DNA from: Thiobius zoothamnicola
GTDB taxonomy: Bacteria > Pseudomonadota > Gammaproteobacteria > Chromatiales > Chromatiaceae
Assembly (NCBI GenBank): GCA_963678215.1
Contig: OY782758.1
Location: 2,417,313 to 2,481,312, forward strand
Direction: 5' to 3'
Length of the DNA: 64,000 nucleotides
In this document: piece after piece, positions 49,701-58,575 of the stretch
Numbering within the stretch: the first letter of the stretch is position 1
How the letters are laid out: every line of letters starts with the position of its first letter
Made by a program: the position numbers and the translations under genes
Notes under the pieces: model-generated
Told to the model about the DNA's origin: nothing
Seen by the model: only the letters and a program-made list of their open reading frames with translations
The model's database searches: none

Positions 49701-51524
49701 ATGTCTGCATACAAAATCTATCCTCCTCTGGGCATTGCCCGAGTCGGCAATGCGCCCACGAAGTTCTACGTAGGACCGGAAAACTACCGTGGTTTACCCA
49801 CCAACCCGGACGGCAGCGATTTCCAAGAAACGGATTTTCGCGACGAAAATGGCCTTCTTTGTCGCCAAGCGGCGCGTTTTCATATCTATGGCGAAAGCGG
49901 CGATGAAATCACCCTAGATACGAAACTAGATGGGAAAAGCGTCAGAAACATCGAATGGACCGTTCATATCGCCAACAAAAAAGCCAGTTGGTATGAATTC
50001 GCCACCAACAAGGGCGAACACGGCTACGCCAGCAATCACCCTTTGCGCAACTCAAACGTGAAAGGAGATGATCGTCTCGGTTTGATCATTGATCCGGGGC
50101 CACGCAGCATTGACGGCACCGACAAGGGGCCGGTACATATGGATAAGGATTCGATTCCGGATGATTATCAGGGTGGTCATTTTCCTGACGGAATTTTGAA
50201 CCCGACCAAAGAAAGCATCGACACCCTTGGAGAGCTGCACACCGATGGTCAGGGGCGGTTGCTGGTGTTGGGCGGTCTAGGTATTTCAGGCTCCACCAAA
50301 GATCCGGCGGTTATCGGAAACTATGCCAATAACGATGATTGGTGGGACGATACCAGTGACGGTCCCGTCAGTGCCGTCATCACCTGGGACGACGACACCA
50401 CCGATGTGGTGGAAACGGCTTGGGTGTCCGTAGGCCCGCCTTCCTATGTGCCGGAAATTCCAAACCTCGTTACGCTCTGGGATACAATATTCGACAGTGC
50501 CGTGAGAGAAGGGCATTTCCCAGACATCAACGATCACGGTATGTGGCGATCCGGAGCCGATGGTTACAAGCCGAATTTCCAAAGCGAAATTCAACCATTG
50601 TTGGAGCGCGGCACGCTATATCCCTGGGTAGCCGCAATTCCGCCAAAGCCGCACGAATTCGATATGGATCTGTTAGGCACCATCCCTAAAAAATCGGATC
50701 CCAACAATGGTTTGCGTAAATGGATACTGGACGTATTGCGCCCGCCCGGTTCGGAAAATGTTATCGTGTCTAAAAAAGGGGCCACTATGATGCCGTATCT
50801 GGCGGGAGACAACTGTCTGATCGGCGATACCTTGACCGCCAACTATCTGCGTCTGACGGATACCCAGTACTTCTTTTTGCAGCAATGGGCCGATGGTCAT
50901 TTCATCAATGAACCCCCTTCCTCAAGTGAACCGGAAGCCATTACCCGGGCGGCCCTCGACAACTGTGTAGGCGGGGCCTTTTCACCCGGCATAGAGGCCA
51001 CCTGGATATCACGCAACCGGACTATCTACCGTAGCGACGATCCCTTGCGGCTCAATGCTGCGTCGCTTATGAACGGTCCTTTGAGCTTGGATTTCAATCC
51101 GCAAGCAATGGAACCCGGCGATCTGACCCGCTATATGGCCCTTCCCTGGCAGGCGGATTTCAACCAATGTTCCTCTCAACCTATCGACGGACGTGTCCTT
51201 TGGTGGTGGCCTCCGCAACGTCCGGAATTCGTTTACCTGAAACCTGAGACCGAAACGCAATCCACAGACACGCTCCTATCCGATGGCACCCCGATGCCCG
51301 ACAAAAACACGGGAGGACAGGTAGCGTGGGTAGGCACTGACTTCGACCAAAGGCGGGATGATTTCCTGATCTTTTCCGACAATGTGGATATGGTGAAACA
51401 CTGGTCGGAATTGGGCTTTGTCATGGAACAGGAAATCGAAATCGAAGGCGAACGAGAAAATCGCTACGTCGAAGTGCAACGGATACTGTGCCGACCTTTC
51501 TTCCGGTCGTCGGATGACGATTGA
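49701..51524 (+). CDS. LodA/GoxA-family CTQ-dependent oxidase
   Basis: The 607-residue protein opens with MSAYKIYPPLGIARVGNAP, the LodA/GoxA signature. LodA family enzymes oxidise amino groups (lysine epsilon-amine, glycine, and others) with a cysteine tryptophylquinone built from their own residues, making an aldehyde or imine, ammonia and peroxide. Candidate cofactor residues are Cys422 in DNCVGGAFSPGIE and Trp483 in LPWQADF, with the WWW cluster at 501-503 close by. An upstream ATG would overlap the first gene and is not used. No signal peptide is seen. The substrate is unknown. Confidence 0.9.
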   Translation: MSAYKIYPPLGIARVGNAPTKFYVGPENYRGLPTNPDGSDFQETDFRDENGLLCRQAARFHIYGESGDEITLDTKLDGKSVRNIEWTVHIANKKASWYEFATNKGEHGYASNHPLRNSNVKGDDRLGLIIDPGPRSIDGTDKGPVHMDKDSIPDDYQGGHFPDGILNPTKESIDTLGELHTDGQGRLLVLGGLGISGSTKDPAVIGNYANNDDWWDDTSDGPVSAVITWDDDTTDVVETAWVSVGPPSYVPEIPNLVTLWDTIFDSAVREGHFPDINDHGMWRSGADGYKPNFQSEIQPLLERGTLYPWVAAIPPKPHEFDMDLLGTIPKKSDPNNGLRKWILDVLRPPGSENVIVSKKGATMMPYLAGDNCLIGDTLTANYLRLTDTQYFFLQQWADGHFINEPPSSSEPEAITRAALDNCVGGAFSPGIEATWISRNRTIYRSDDPLRLNAASLMNGPLSLDFNPQAMEPGDLTRYMALPWQADFNQCSSQPIDGRVLWWWPPQRPEFVYLKPETETQSTDTLLSDGTPMPDKNTGGQVAWVGTDFDQRRDDFLIFSDNVDMVKHWSELGFVMEQEIEIEGERENRYVEVQRILCRPFFRSSDDD

Positions 51525-52629
51525 CACCGAAGTCGTCATTCTCGGTACCGGACCGGCGGGTTGCGCCACAGCCCTGGCCCTTTTGCAAAAAGGTGTCGAG
51601 CGACTGGTGGTGCTTCATCGGCCCCGGCGTCAAGCCTTCGTCATCGGAGAATCCGCCACACCGGATGTGGTGGATCGATTGCGGCAACTGGGCTTGGATG
51701 CGGACCTGCGCCTACAAGGTCATGCGCCCTACTATGTGAACCTTTCGCGTTGGGCGGGTCGGCTTGACGCCGACGATTTTCTGCATCGGGCCGTCGATCA
51801 TGGCTGGCATCTGGATCGCGCCCGTTTCGATGAAGAGCTGCGTCGACAAACCAAGCAAAGAGGTGCGCGGCTATTTCCCGTTGACCGACTCAAAGGCATC
51901 GACCAGCAACGCGAGCAATGGCGTCTGACGATTGACCATAATGGCTTGGAACAGGAATTGAGTTGCCGATACTTGGTGGATGCATCAGGACGCGGCGCTA
52001 TTTTGTCCCGTCGATTCGGCATCGGTCAACAACGCTTGGACAATCTGGTTGCCCTGGCATGTAAAGTGGATCAAGGCCATAAACTAAAAGGGCGGACTCT
52101 GGTTGAATCCATGCCTGATGGTTGGTGGTATGCTGCCTATCTGCCCAGCGGAGAGGCCTTGGTAACGCTGATGTCGGACGCCGATTTGATCCGTTCCCAC
52201 GGTTGGCGTGAAAGTGAACGTTTCATCGCCCAATGGCGGCAAACGGAAGAATTGATTCGCTGGGTTCCAGCTCCCGAAAATGATCCCATTCGCGTGAACT
52301 CGTTCGCCGCCCACAGCGCCTTCCTCCGCCAAGCGGCGGGGCCGGGGTGGATCGCCGTCGGCGACGCTTTGGCTGCATTCGATCCCCTTACCTCTTCCGG
52401 CATTACCAACGCTCTGGGAGACGGCATTGAGGCTTCCGAGGTTATCCTCGACTGGTTGAAGCGCGATAGTTTGCAAGGTGCCGAGTACTATGCGCACCGA
52501 ACCAACGCCAGCGTCAAACGCTACCTTGAAGAACGATATCGTCACTATGCTGCTGAGAAACGCTGGGCTAAACAAGTCTTTTGGGCACGTAGAAACACTA
52601 TTGATTTGACTCGCATCTACGGCCTTTGA
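51514..52629 (+). CDS. LodB-like flavoprotein (CTQ maturation)
   Basis: The 371-residue FAD-dependent protein of the tryptophan-halogenase/LodB type begins MTIDTEVVILGTGPAGCATALALL, with the FAD-binding GxGxxG. IGESATPDVVDRLRQLGL and GWIAVGDALAAFDPLTSSGI are conserved in this flavoprotein family. LodB is required to generate the quinone cofactor of LodA. The ATG overlaps the lodA stop by 11 bases, which couples translation. This confirms the oxidase assignment. Confidence 0.9.
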   Translation: MTIDTEVVILGTGPAGCATALALLQKGVERLVVLHRPRRQAFVIGESATPDVVDRLRQLGLDADLRLQGHAPYYVNLSRWAGRLDADDFLHRAVDHGWHLDRARFDEELRRQTKQRGARLFPVDRLKGIDQQREQWRLTIDHNGLEQELSCRYLVDASGRGAILSRRFGIGQQRLDNLVALACKVDQGHKLKGRTLVESMPDGWWYAAYLPSGEALVTLMSDADLIRSHGWRESERFIAQWRQTEELIRWVPAPENDPIRVNSFAAHSAFLRQAAGPGWIAVGDALAAFDPLTSSGITNALGDGIEASEVILDWLKRDSLQGAEYYAHRTNASVKRYLEERYRHYAAEKRWAKQVFWARRNTIDLTRIYGL

Positions 52630-52723
52630 GGAAAGCTATCTCATTTTTATCCCGTAGTTAGATGATTTCTTAAGAAATTCATACCAAGAAATATGGGGTT
52701 TTTGAAGGCCTGCTCACAAAAGA

Positions 52724-53068
52724 CTAATATCCTCCTTTACGCGCTATATAAGGTAACCCGGCAATTCGGTTGCCTTGTTTACTAGGCGCGCCTGGAAACA
52801 GTTTGTACAGGTCTTTGCTGCTGATTTTCTTACCCCAGGCTTTACCCATATCTTTGTTGATCGCGCGTTCCATGGGTTGGTTGGCGTTATTGTTGAAATA
52901 TTCATCCCGCAAATAGTTGAGTACGTCCAGGTGTTCCTGGGTTAATTCACTCATGGTTTCATCTGCGGCGGCCAAGGCGCGAGCGACTTCTTCATCCCAT
53001 TGAGCGGGGTCGGTCATGTTGCCGTGGTCGTCCAGTTCAATTGTTTTGCCATTAACTTCAAGTGTCAT
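52724..53068 (-). CDS. DsrC/TusE-like protein without C-terminal cysteines (RspA type)
   Basis: The 114-residue protein has the DsrC fold: EVNGKTIELDDHGNMTDPAQWD at the start (TIELDDHGN), ELTQEHLDVLNYLRDEYF in the middle and LYKLFPGAPSKQGNRIAGLP near the end. The DsrC C-terminal arm should carry Cys twice, but here Gly-Asn replaces the first and the arm ends in IARKGGY. The protein has no Cys at all, so it cannot carry the persulfide or trisulfide. Such cysteine-less homologues have been called RspA and may be regulatory. It is encoded near the true dsrC (59771) but on the other strand. Confidence 0.92.
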   Translation of the reverse strand: MTLEVNGKTIELDDHGNMTDPAQWDEEVARALAAADETMSELTQEHLDVLNYLRDEYFNNNANQPMERAINKDMGKAWGKKISSKDLYKLFPGAPSKQGNRIAGLPYIARKGGY

Positions 53069-53186
53069 TTACTTGGTCCTCTTAAAAGTTTGGTTTTAAG
53101 ATTGCTCGCCGGTGGCGAAGCGTGTTTGGTTAGCGAACCTTAACAGGTTATCAAAGGGTCGCCGATTATAGATGAAGCGGCTGGAT

Positions 53187-53885
53187 TTATTCATCTCCCG
53201 TCTGTTTGACGGCATCAATGCCTTTATGTGGGATAAAAATGCCGCATCCCATATAGCCGTGTTCGCCAATGCCATGTTGTTGTAGTTTGACGGCCTCTTC
53301 CATATGGAGATCCGCCAGCATCAAGCTGCGAGTTGGCTGTATGCCTTCAGGCCCGTTGATGGTCTGTGTTATGCCGCATAAGGCTTTTTTTACATTGATA
53401 TTGCGCGCGGCGAGCGTTTCCACCATACGGGAGAGAAAAGCCTGTTCGTCTTCTGCCTCACCGGTTTTCAGTATGATTTGTCGGCTGAATAACGTCCCTT
53501 GTTTGCTTAATAGTTTGGGCTTGGCTTTGCCGATTTTGATGATGTCGCCAGCGACATTGATTGAGACGCCGTTAAGTTTATCTGACACTTGGGTTTTAAG
53601 CGTTTTCGGTAAGCGGATAGTCAGTTTTGTGCGTCTGGATGGCATCAGTTTCTGACCCAGTTCCGGGTCAGGGCGCTCCCAACCATTTTGCGAGCCGGCC
53701 AAGTGGATGTTGTGGATGGCGACTTGTTTGTTTTCACCTAATAAAGGCAGCGTTTGTAATAGCGCCTGACTGAGTGAGTATGCGTGGTCTACGGCAAGTT
53801 CACGGCATTCAATATCGAACAGGAGGTCGATAATGTCGTCGGGCACCTGGTATTCGGTTTGCTGTTTTTCTTCCTGCCAATACAT
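53187..53885 (-). CDS. Cas6/Cmx6-like protein without CRISPR
   Basis: The 232-residue protein resembles the Cas6-related Cmx6 (MYXAN type) family. VDHAYSLSQALLQTLP lies near the start, LMPSRRTKLTIRLP in the middle, and HGYMGCGIFIPHKGI near the end resembles the family's C-terminal end with a glycine-rich region. Cas6 enzymes cut CRISPR transcripts. I see no CRISPR repeat and no other cas gene in the window. I chose ATG 53885, preceded by AAAGGAAAT; the longer reading from 53969 is not needed. It is 13 bases after the helical unknown gene, and the DsrC-like gene follows. Confidence 0.72.
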   Translation of the reverse strand: MYWQEEKQQTEYQVPDDIIDLLFDIECRELAVDHAYSLSQALLQTLPLLGENKQVAIHNIHLAGSQNGWERPDPELGQKLMPSRRTKLTIRLPKTLKTQVSDKLNGVSINVAGDIIKIGKAKPKLLSKQGTLFSRQIILKTGEAEDEQAFLSRMVETLAARNINVKKALCGITQTINGPEGIQPTRSLMLADLHMEEAVKLQQHGIGEHGYMGCGIFIPHKGIDAVKQTGDE

Positions 53886-53898
53886 ATTGGTATTTCCT

Positions 53899-54606
53899 TT
53901 AACGAATCGCTGCCTGAATGGCGTCGCGATCAATCCACCATTGATCTTGCACCAGAACGTCAACCACATTGCGCAAGCGAATCAGGAATTTATCGGGATC
54001 GTCAAGCTCCAGTTTTTCAACCCAGTGTTGGAACTCCGCCATGCTTTCCACATTGCTGTGACGACGGGCGACTTTACCCAGCAGTTGTTGGGCGAAAAAC
54101 ACTAAACGGTCTTTTTCTGGCCCTTCTTCAGCCCGTATGTCCGCAATGAAAGCGGCGGTCGCTGCCGCGACAGCGGCACCATCGGAGTCGTCTGGGGTGT
54201 CATCAACGATATGGCTGAGCAGGTGAACGGATATTTCCGGATCAATCGGGAATGTCACGCCGATCCACACGCCGTGACCCAGTGCGATCAATGCGTCCGC
54301 ATGATGACTTTGGTAGGCAATGTCGCAGGTTTCCGCTGCCTGTTCCCAGGCTTTGTCGTCGGCGAAAATGCCAAATGCTGTTAAAGCTAATGGCCATGCC
54401 TCTTCGCCGCGTTCAAGGACTTGCAACGTGCGTGCCAACTCAAGTTGTAAATGGGCGCGTTCATTGGCGGACGCGTTCTCCGGCATTTTGTGCAGTTTTT
54501 CCTGCAATGCAACGAGTAGGTTTTCCAGTTCGGCTTGTTGGCCTAAATCCTTTCTGAGTGATTCAGCGGCGGTGTCGGCCAGTTCGTTTGGGTTGATATA
54601 ATTCAT
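53899..54606 (-). CDS. Helical (TPR-like) unknown protein
   Basis: The 235-residue acidic protein is predicted to be mostly helical, with repeats of about 35 residues in the first half (ERAHLQLELARTLQVLERGEE, then AWEQAAETCDIAYQSHHA), suggesting TPR-like stacking. WPLALTAFGIFADDKAWEQAA is the centre. No catalytic motif. It lies between the small gene and the Cas6-like gene, 43 and 13 bases apart, so it is cotranscribed with them. I do not recognise it. Confidence 0.6.
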   Translation of the reverse strand: MNYINPNELADTAAESLRKDLGQQAELENLLVALQEKLHKMPENASANERAHLQLELARTLQVLERGEEAWPLALTAFGIFADDKAWEQAAETCDIAYQSHHADALIALGHGVWIGVTFPIDPEISVHLLSHIVDDTPDDSDGAAVAAATAAFIADIRAEEGPEKDRLVFFAQQLLGKVARRHSNVESMAEFQHWVEKLELDDPDKFLIRLRNVVDVLVQDQWWIDRDAIQAAIR

Positions 54607-54649
54607 GATTTTGTCAACTTATCAAGCATTTATGCATTTGACCCTGGAT

Positions 54650-54838
54650 TCAATAACGGCTGTTAAAGGTGGCTTCAAGCTGGTCTTCCCAGTCGGCGGG
54701 TGTATCGGGATAGGCGGGTTTGACGTCAAATCGCAAGTACATTTCGCCGTTCTCAGCGAACGTTTTAACGGCGGATTTGAGTTCGTCAAAGGTTTGAATT
54801 TCCTGATTGGAAATCATGATTTGGCTAAGGTGCAGCAT
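54650..54838 (-). CDS. Small unknown protein
   Basis: 62 residues (start ATG 54838): MLHLSQIMISNQEIQTFDEL, then KSAVKTFAENGEMYLRFDVK and a tail rich in aromatic residues. It is soluble and acidic. It starts 17 bases after the dioxygenase stop and shares its strand, so it belongs to the same operon. The function is unknown. Confidence 0.5.
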   Translation of the reverse strand: MLHLSQIMISNQEIQTFDELKSAVKTFAENGEMYLRFDVKPAYPDTPADWEDQLEATFNSRY

Positions 54839-54855
54839 AGGTTCAGGTCCAGAAA

Positions 54856-55755
54856 TCAGCAAATAGCGTTGTAATAACGCGCGCGGTAGAGGAGTCGTTT
54901 GGCCTGTGCATTGGGCGCATCGGTAAATCCTTTTCGGCTATGCAAAATGTTGTTACTGACAATGCCTTCGCCTTGTTTTAGGCGCATTTGCCGTTTGTAA
55001 ACTTCATCTTCATTTTGCAGTAGATCCAGCATGAAGTGTGCGGCTTCCCGGGTATCCGGGTCGTCACGCCATTGAATGTTGCGTTGTCTGGCGGAATAAC
55101 GCATATGCAGGTGTTCGCCATCTTGAGATACCGAAAACACCGGGCCGCTATGTGCGGGGCGGATTTCTCGCCCACCTTCAATATTGGGCGGAATAATAAA
55201 GGTTTCCGGATGCATCAAGGCCCTGATCCAGTCGGGGTTTTGGTCGCGTAAGCGGATATAGGCGATATGGTGGTCCAGCAAAAGGTTTTCACCACCTTGT
55301 TGCGCTGGGTGGTGGCAATAAAGCAGCCAGGCATGAATTTGTTGCTTGATGGTGTTGTAGTAACCGTCTGTGTGCCAGCCGAGTGGTCGATTCGTATAGG
55401 GGATGTATGTTTGGTCGGTATGGGTGGATTTCACGGTGATTTGGGTTAAACCGTTGTCTGCGGCGCATAAGTTGATATCAGGGATGTCAAGGCGCAATTT
55501 CCGGCCAAGATTTTGTAAGGCGGTTTCCGGTGATATGGGTGGGGAGGCATAGGTGAAACGTGCGAAATTATGGGTTTTGCAGCTTTTAATGAGATTATTG
55601 ATGACTTCGGCGCTTGGGTGTTCCGCTGATGCAATATGAATGACATCGGGTTGTGGGGGGGCGGCGAGCTTGCGTTCGCGCCACAGCTGATAGGCTTCGT
55701 CATTTGCCAGATGGAAGGGGCTGCTGGTCGGTATGGGTTGGTCAATTTCGTTCAT
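54856..55755 (-). CDS. TauD/TfdA-type Fe(II)/2-oxoglutarate dioxygenase
   Basis: The about 299-residue protein has the HxD iron motif GWHTDGYYN and a late His in NNILHSRKGF; RMSR-like RAKRLLYRARYYN closes the domain and would bind 2-oxoglutarate. TauD relatives release sulfite from taurine and related compounds. The substrate here is unknown, though its place beside dsr suggests an organic sulfur compound. I chose ATG 55755 (MNEIDQPIP) from several possible starts. Confidence 0.85.
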   Translation of the reverse strand: MNEIDQPIPTSSPFHLANDEAYQLWRERKLAAPPQPDVIHIASAEHPSAEVINNLIKSCKTHNFARFTYASPPISPETALQNLGRKLRLDIPDINLCAADNGLTQITVKSTHTDQTYIPYTNRPLGWHTDGYYNTIKQQIHAWLLYCHHPAQQGGENLLLDHHIAYIRLRDQNPDWIRALMHPETFIIPPNIEGGREIRPAHSGPVFSVSQDGEHLHMRYSARQRNIQWRDDPDTREAAHFMLDLLQNEDEVYKRQMRLKQGEGIVSNNILHSRKGFTDAPNAQAKRLLYRARYYNAIC

Positions 55756-55773
55756 CATGATTAAGCTATTCAA

Positions 55774-56069
55774 TGGTCAGGTTGACGCGCCTGTCATCAG
55801 GCAGTAATATCCGCGCCACTTTCAGTATATCGTTATGTAATGATATTTTAGCAAACAGATGTGTTTGCTCTATCGGGCTGGGTGGGGTGAGTTGGTGAAC
55901 ATTTTCTATCCCAAAAGGGATAGCTGAGTTTGGCTCATATCTCCCGATAGTGGAATTTGGGGAATATCCGCGCTGATTTATATTAGCGGCCATTGATTGA
56001 TGAAGATTTCCCTTTGTGAATTCGAGAACGTTGGTATCGACAACCTAATAAGGCAGGAGAGATTGCGAC
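55774..56069. other. Divergent intergenic region before dsrA
   Basis: About 300 bases between the TauD-type gene and dsrA. It should hold divergent promoters. TATCGTTATGTAATGATATTT near 55828-55850 is the most AT-rich part. GCAGGAGAGATTGCGAC just before 56070 is the dsrA ribosome site. An open frame at 55766-55993 on the minus strand has no support. Confidence 0.5.
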
Positions 56070-57320
56070 ATGGCAACCAATAAGTATCCAACACCTATGC
56101 TGGACCAGTTAGAAGAGGGTCCTTGGCCAAGTTTCATTACGGGTATCAAGCGTTTGCGTGATGAACATCCGGATCAACGGATTAATGACGTAACTGCCTC
56201 GTTATTGGGCCAGTTGGAGCATTCTTATGAGACCCGTAAAGGGTACTGGAAGGGCGGCACCGTTTCTGTTTATGGTTACGGCGGCGGTATTATCCCGCGT
56301 TTTTCTGAAGTAGGCGCGGCTTTCCCTGAATCCAAGGAATTTCATACCTTGCGCGTTCAGCCCCCTGCGGGCAACCACTACAGCACTGGCATGTTGCGTC
56401 AGTTAGCTGACAGTTGGGAAAAGTGGGGTTCAGGTCTGGTGACTTTTCATGGTCAGACCGGCAATATCATGTTTATCGGTACCACGACTGAAAATACCCA
56501 GCATTTTTTTGATGAAATCAATGATTATGGTTGGGATTTGGGCGGCGCAGGCCCTTGCGTTCGTACTGCGATGTCTTGTGTCGGTGCCGCGCGTTGTGAA
56601 ATGTCATGCACTAACGAGCAGAAAGCGCATCGTTTGTTGGTGAATAATTTCACTGATGACGTGCATCGTCCGGCATTGCCTTACAAGTTCAAGTTCAAGG
56701 TTTCTGGTTGCCCGAATGATTGCCAGAACGCCGTTGAACGTGCTGACTTCGCCGTGATCGGCACTTGGCGCGATGACATGAAAGTGGATCAGGAAGCGGT
56801 TAAAGGCTATCTGGATACCAAGGGTCGTCAATATATTATCGACAATGTGATTACCCGTTGTCCGACGAATGCAATCTCGTTGAATGACGATGACACCATT
56901 GCTGTCAACAACAAAGATTGCGTGCGTTGCATGCATTGCCTGAATGTGATGCCTAAAGCGCTGAAAGTCGGCGATGATAAAGGTGTCACGATTCTGATCG
57001 GCGGTAAGCGTACGCTGAAAATCGGTGACTTGATGGGTACGGTGGTTGTGCCCTTCAAGAAGCTGGAGACGGAAGAGGACTGGGAGTCCATCGTTGAGTT
57101 GGCCGAAGAAATTATTGATTTCTGGGCTGAGAACGCTTTGGAACATGAGCGTTGTGGCGAAATGATCGAGCGTGTCGGCTTGGTGAATTTCCTGGAAGGT
57201 ATTGAGGTTGAGGTTGATCCTAATATGGTGAGCCATCCGCGCGAATGCTCCTATGTTCGTATGGACGGTTGGGATGAAGAGGCTGTCAAGTGGTTTGATC
57301 GCCAGGCTGAGGCTTCTTAA
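56070..57320 (+). CDS. dsrA: Dissimilatory sulfite reductase alpha subunit (reverse type)
   Basis: The 416-residue alpha subunit has the siroheme/[4Fe-4S] cysteines in GPCVRTAMSCVGAARCEMSC and SGCPNDCQNAV, and an inserted ferredoxin domain with CPTNAISLNDDD and CVRCMHCLNVMP. In sulfur oxidisers DsrAB runs in reverse, oxidising sulfur bound to DsrC to sulfite. It opens the operon dsrABEFHCMKL, whose order matches Allochromatium. The siroheme comes from CysG. Confidence 0.97.
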   Translation: MATNKYPTPMLDQLEEGPWPSFITGIKRLRDEHPDQRINDVTASLLGQLEHSYETRKGYWKGGTVSVYGYGGGIIPRFSEVGAAFPESKEFHTLRVQPPAGNHYSTGMLRQLADSWEKWGSGLVTFHGQTGNIMFIGTTTENTQHFFDEINDYGWDLGGAGPCVRTAMSCVGAARCEMSCTNEQKAHRLLVNNFTDDVHRPALPYKFKFKVSGCPNDCQNAVERADFAVIGTWRDDMKVDQEAVKGYLDTKGRQYIIDNVITRCPTNAISLNDDDTIAVNNKDCVRCMHCLNVMPKALKVGDDKGVTILIGGKRTLKIGDLMGTVVVPFKKLETEEDWESIVELAEEIIDFWAENALEHERCGEMIERVGLVNFLEGIEVEVDPNMVSHPRECSYVRMDGWDEEAVKWFDRQAEAS

Positions 57321-57417
57321 CGCGTTTCATCCATTAATTCTTGTTGATTTTATTTCCTGTTGGTGCTGTGGCTTATCGCGCCAATGGGTTTGATTTACCT
57401 AATTTCTGGAGGTCATG

Positions 57418-58491
57418 ATGGCGAAAGAAATGCGTGAGCCGATTGAGACAGGTTGTCCTGATCCGTTCCAATATATGCACCCGATGATGCGTCGTAATTT
57501 CGGTATGTGGGATTATCACGAGCATCCACGTCCGGGCGTCTTGCTGCATGTTGCTAAAAATGGCGACAAGATGTGGACCATCAAAGCGGGTACCCAGCGT
57601 ATTCTGGACGTATTCACCTTGCGTAAGTTATGCCAGATTGCTGACGATTATTCAGATGGCTTCATTCGTTTCACCATTCGTTCCAATCCTGAGTTCTTCG
57701 TCGCCGAAGAGTCGCGCGTCCAGCCGCTGATTGAGAAGCTGGAAGGCGAGGGCTTTTGGGTCGGTGGTACGCAAAACTCTGTTACCACGCTGTCGCATAC
57801 CCAAGGCTGGTTGCACTGTGATATTCCGGGTACGGATGCTTCCGGCGTGGTTAAATCCATGATGGACGAGCTGATTGACGAGTTCCGCGAAGCTAATATG
57901 CCGAACCGCGTCCATATCACAACGTCTTGCTGCCAGATTAATTGTGGCGGTCAAGGTGATATTGCGATTAACGTTCAGCATACCAAGCCGCCCAAAATCA
58001 ACCATGATCTGGTTGCTAATGTGTGTGAGCGTCCTTCGGTCGTGGCCCGTTGCCCAGTGGCGGCGATTCGCCCCGCGATGGTTAATGGCAAGCCTTCATT
58101 GGAAGTTGACGAGAAGAAATGTATCTGCTGTGGTGCTTGTTTCCCACCTTGCCCCCCGATGCAAATCAATGATGCGGAGCATACCAAGTTATCTATCTGG
58201 GTTGGCGGTAATCACTCCAATGCGCGTGGCAAGCCGACTTTCCAGAAACTGGTAGCTTCCGGTATCCCGAATAACCCGCCACGCTGGCCTGAAGCCACGG
58301 CGATCGTCAAGCGCATCCTGAAAGCCTATAAAGAAGGTGCTAAAGATTGGGAGCGCATTAACGAGTGGGTTGAACGTATCGGTTGGCCACGCTTCTTTGA
58401 AGAAGTTGAGTTGCCTTTCACCAAGTATCATATTGATAACTGGCGTGGCGCACGTAAGAGTTTGAACTCATCCACTTACATCCGCTTCTGA
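57418..58491 (+). CDS. dsrB: Dissimilatory sulfite reductase beta subunit
   Basis: The 357-residue beta subunit starts MAKEMREPIETGCPDPF after TGGAGGTCATG; a second ATG three bases upstream is equivalent. It has TSCCQINCGGQGDIAINVQHT and the ferredoxin-domain motif CICCGACFPPCPPM. It forms the alpha2-beta2 enzyme with DsrA, 97 bases upstream. Confidence 0.97.
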   Translation: MAKEMREPIETGCPDPFQYMHPMMRRNFGMWDYHEHPRPGVLLHVAKNGDKMWTIKAGTQRILDVFTLRKLCQIADDYSDGFIRFTIRSNPEFFVAEESRVQPLIEKLEGEGFWVGGTQNSVTTLSHTQGWLHCDIPGTDASGVVKSMMDELIDEFREANMPNRVHITTSCCQINCGGQGDIAINVQHTKPPKINHDLVANVCERPSVVARCPVAAIRPAMVNGKPSLEVDEKKCICCGACFPPCPPMQINDAEHTKLSIWVGGNHSNARGKPTFQKLVASGIPNNPPRWPEATAIVKRILKAYKEGAKDWERINEWVERIGWPRFFEEVELPFTKYHIDNWRGARKSLNSSTYIRF

Positions 58492-58575
58492 TATAAGCGT
58501 GCCGGGGCGGTTCAGCTTGTTGGTTGAAGTCGCTCTGGCTCATGGAATATTCATTTTGATGGGGTGCATGTTTTT

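Noticed and set aside
55766..55993. Minus-strand open frame before dsrA
   Set aside because: No ribosome site and no motif. It would overlap the likely promoter region and the start of the dioxygenase gene.
53000..56000. CRISPR array near the Cas6-like gene
   Set aside because: I looked for regularly spaced direct repeats of 25-40 bases around this gene and in all spacers and saw none.
56604..57236. Open frame antisense to dsrA (210 codons)
   Set aside because: Shadow of dsrA. The composition follows the complement of the dsrA codons.
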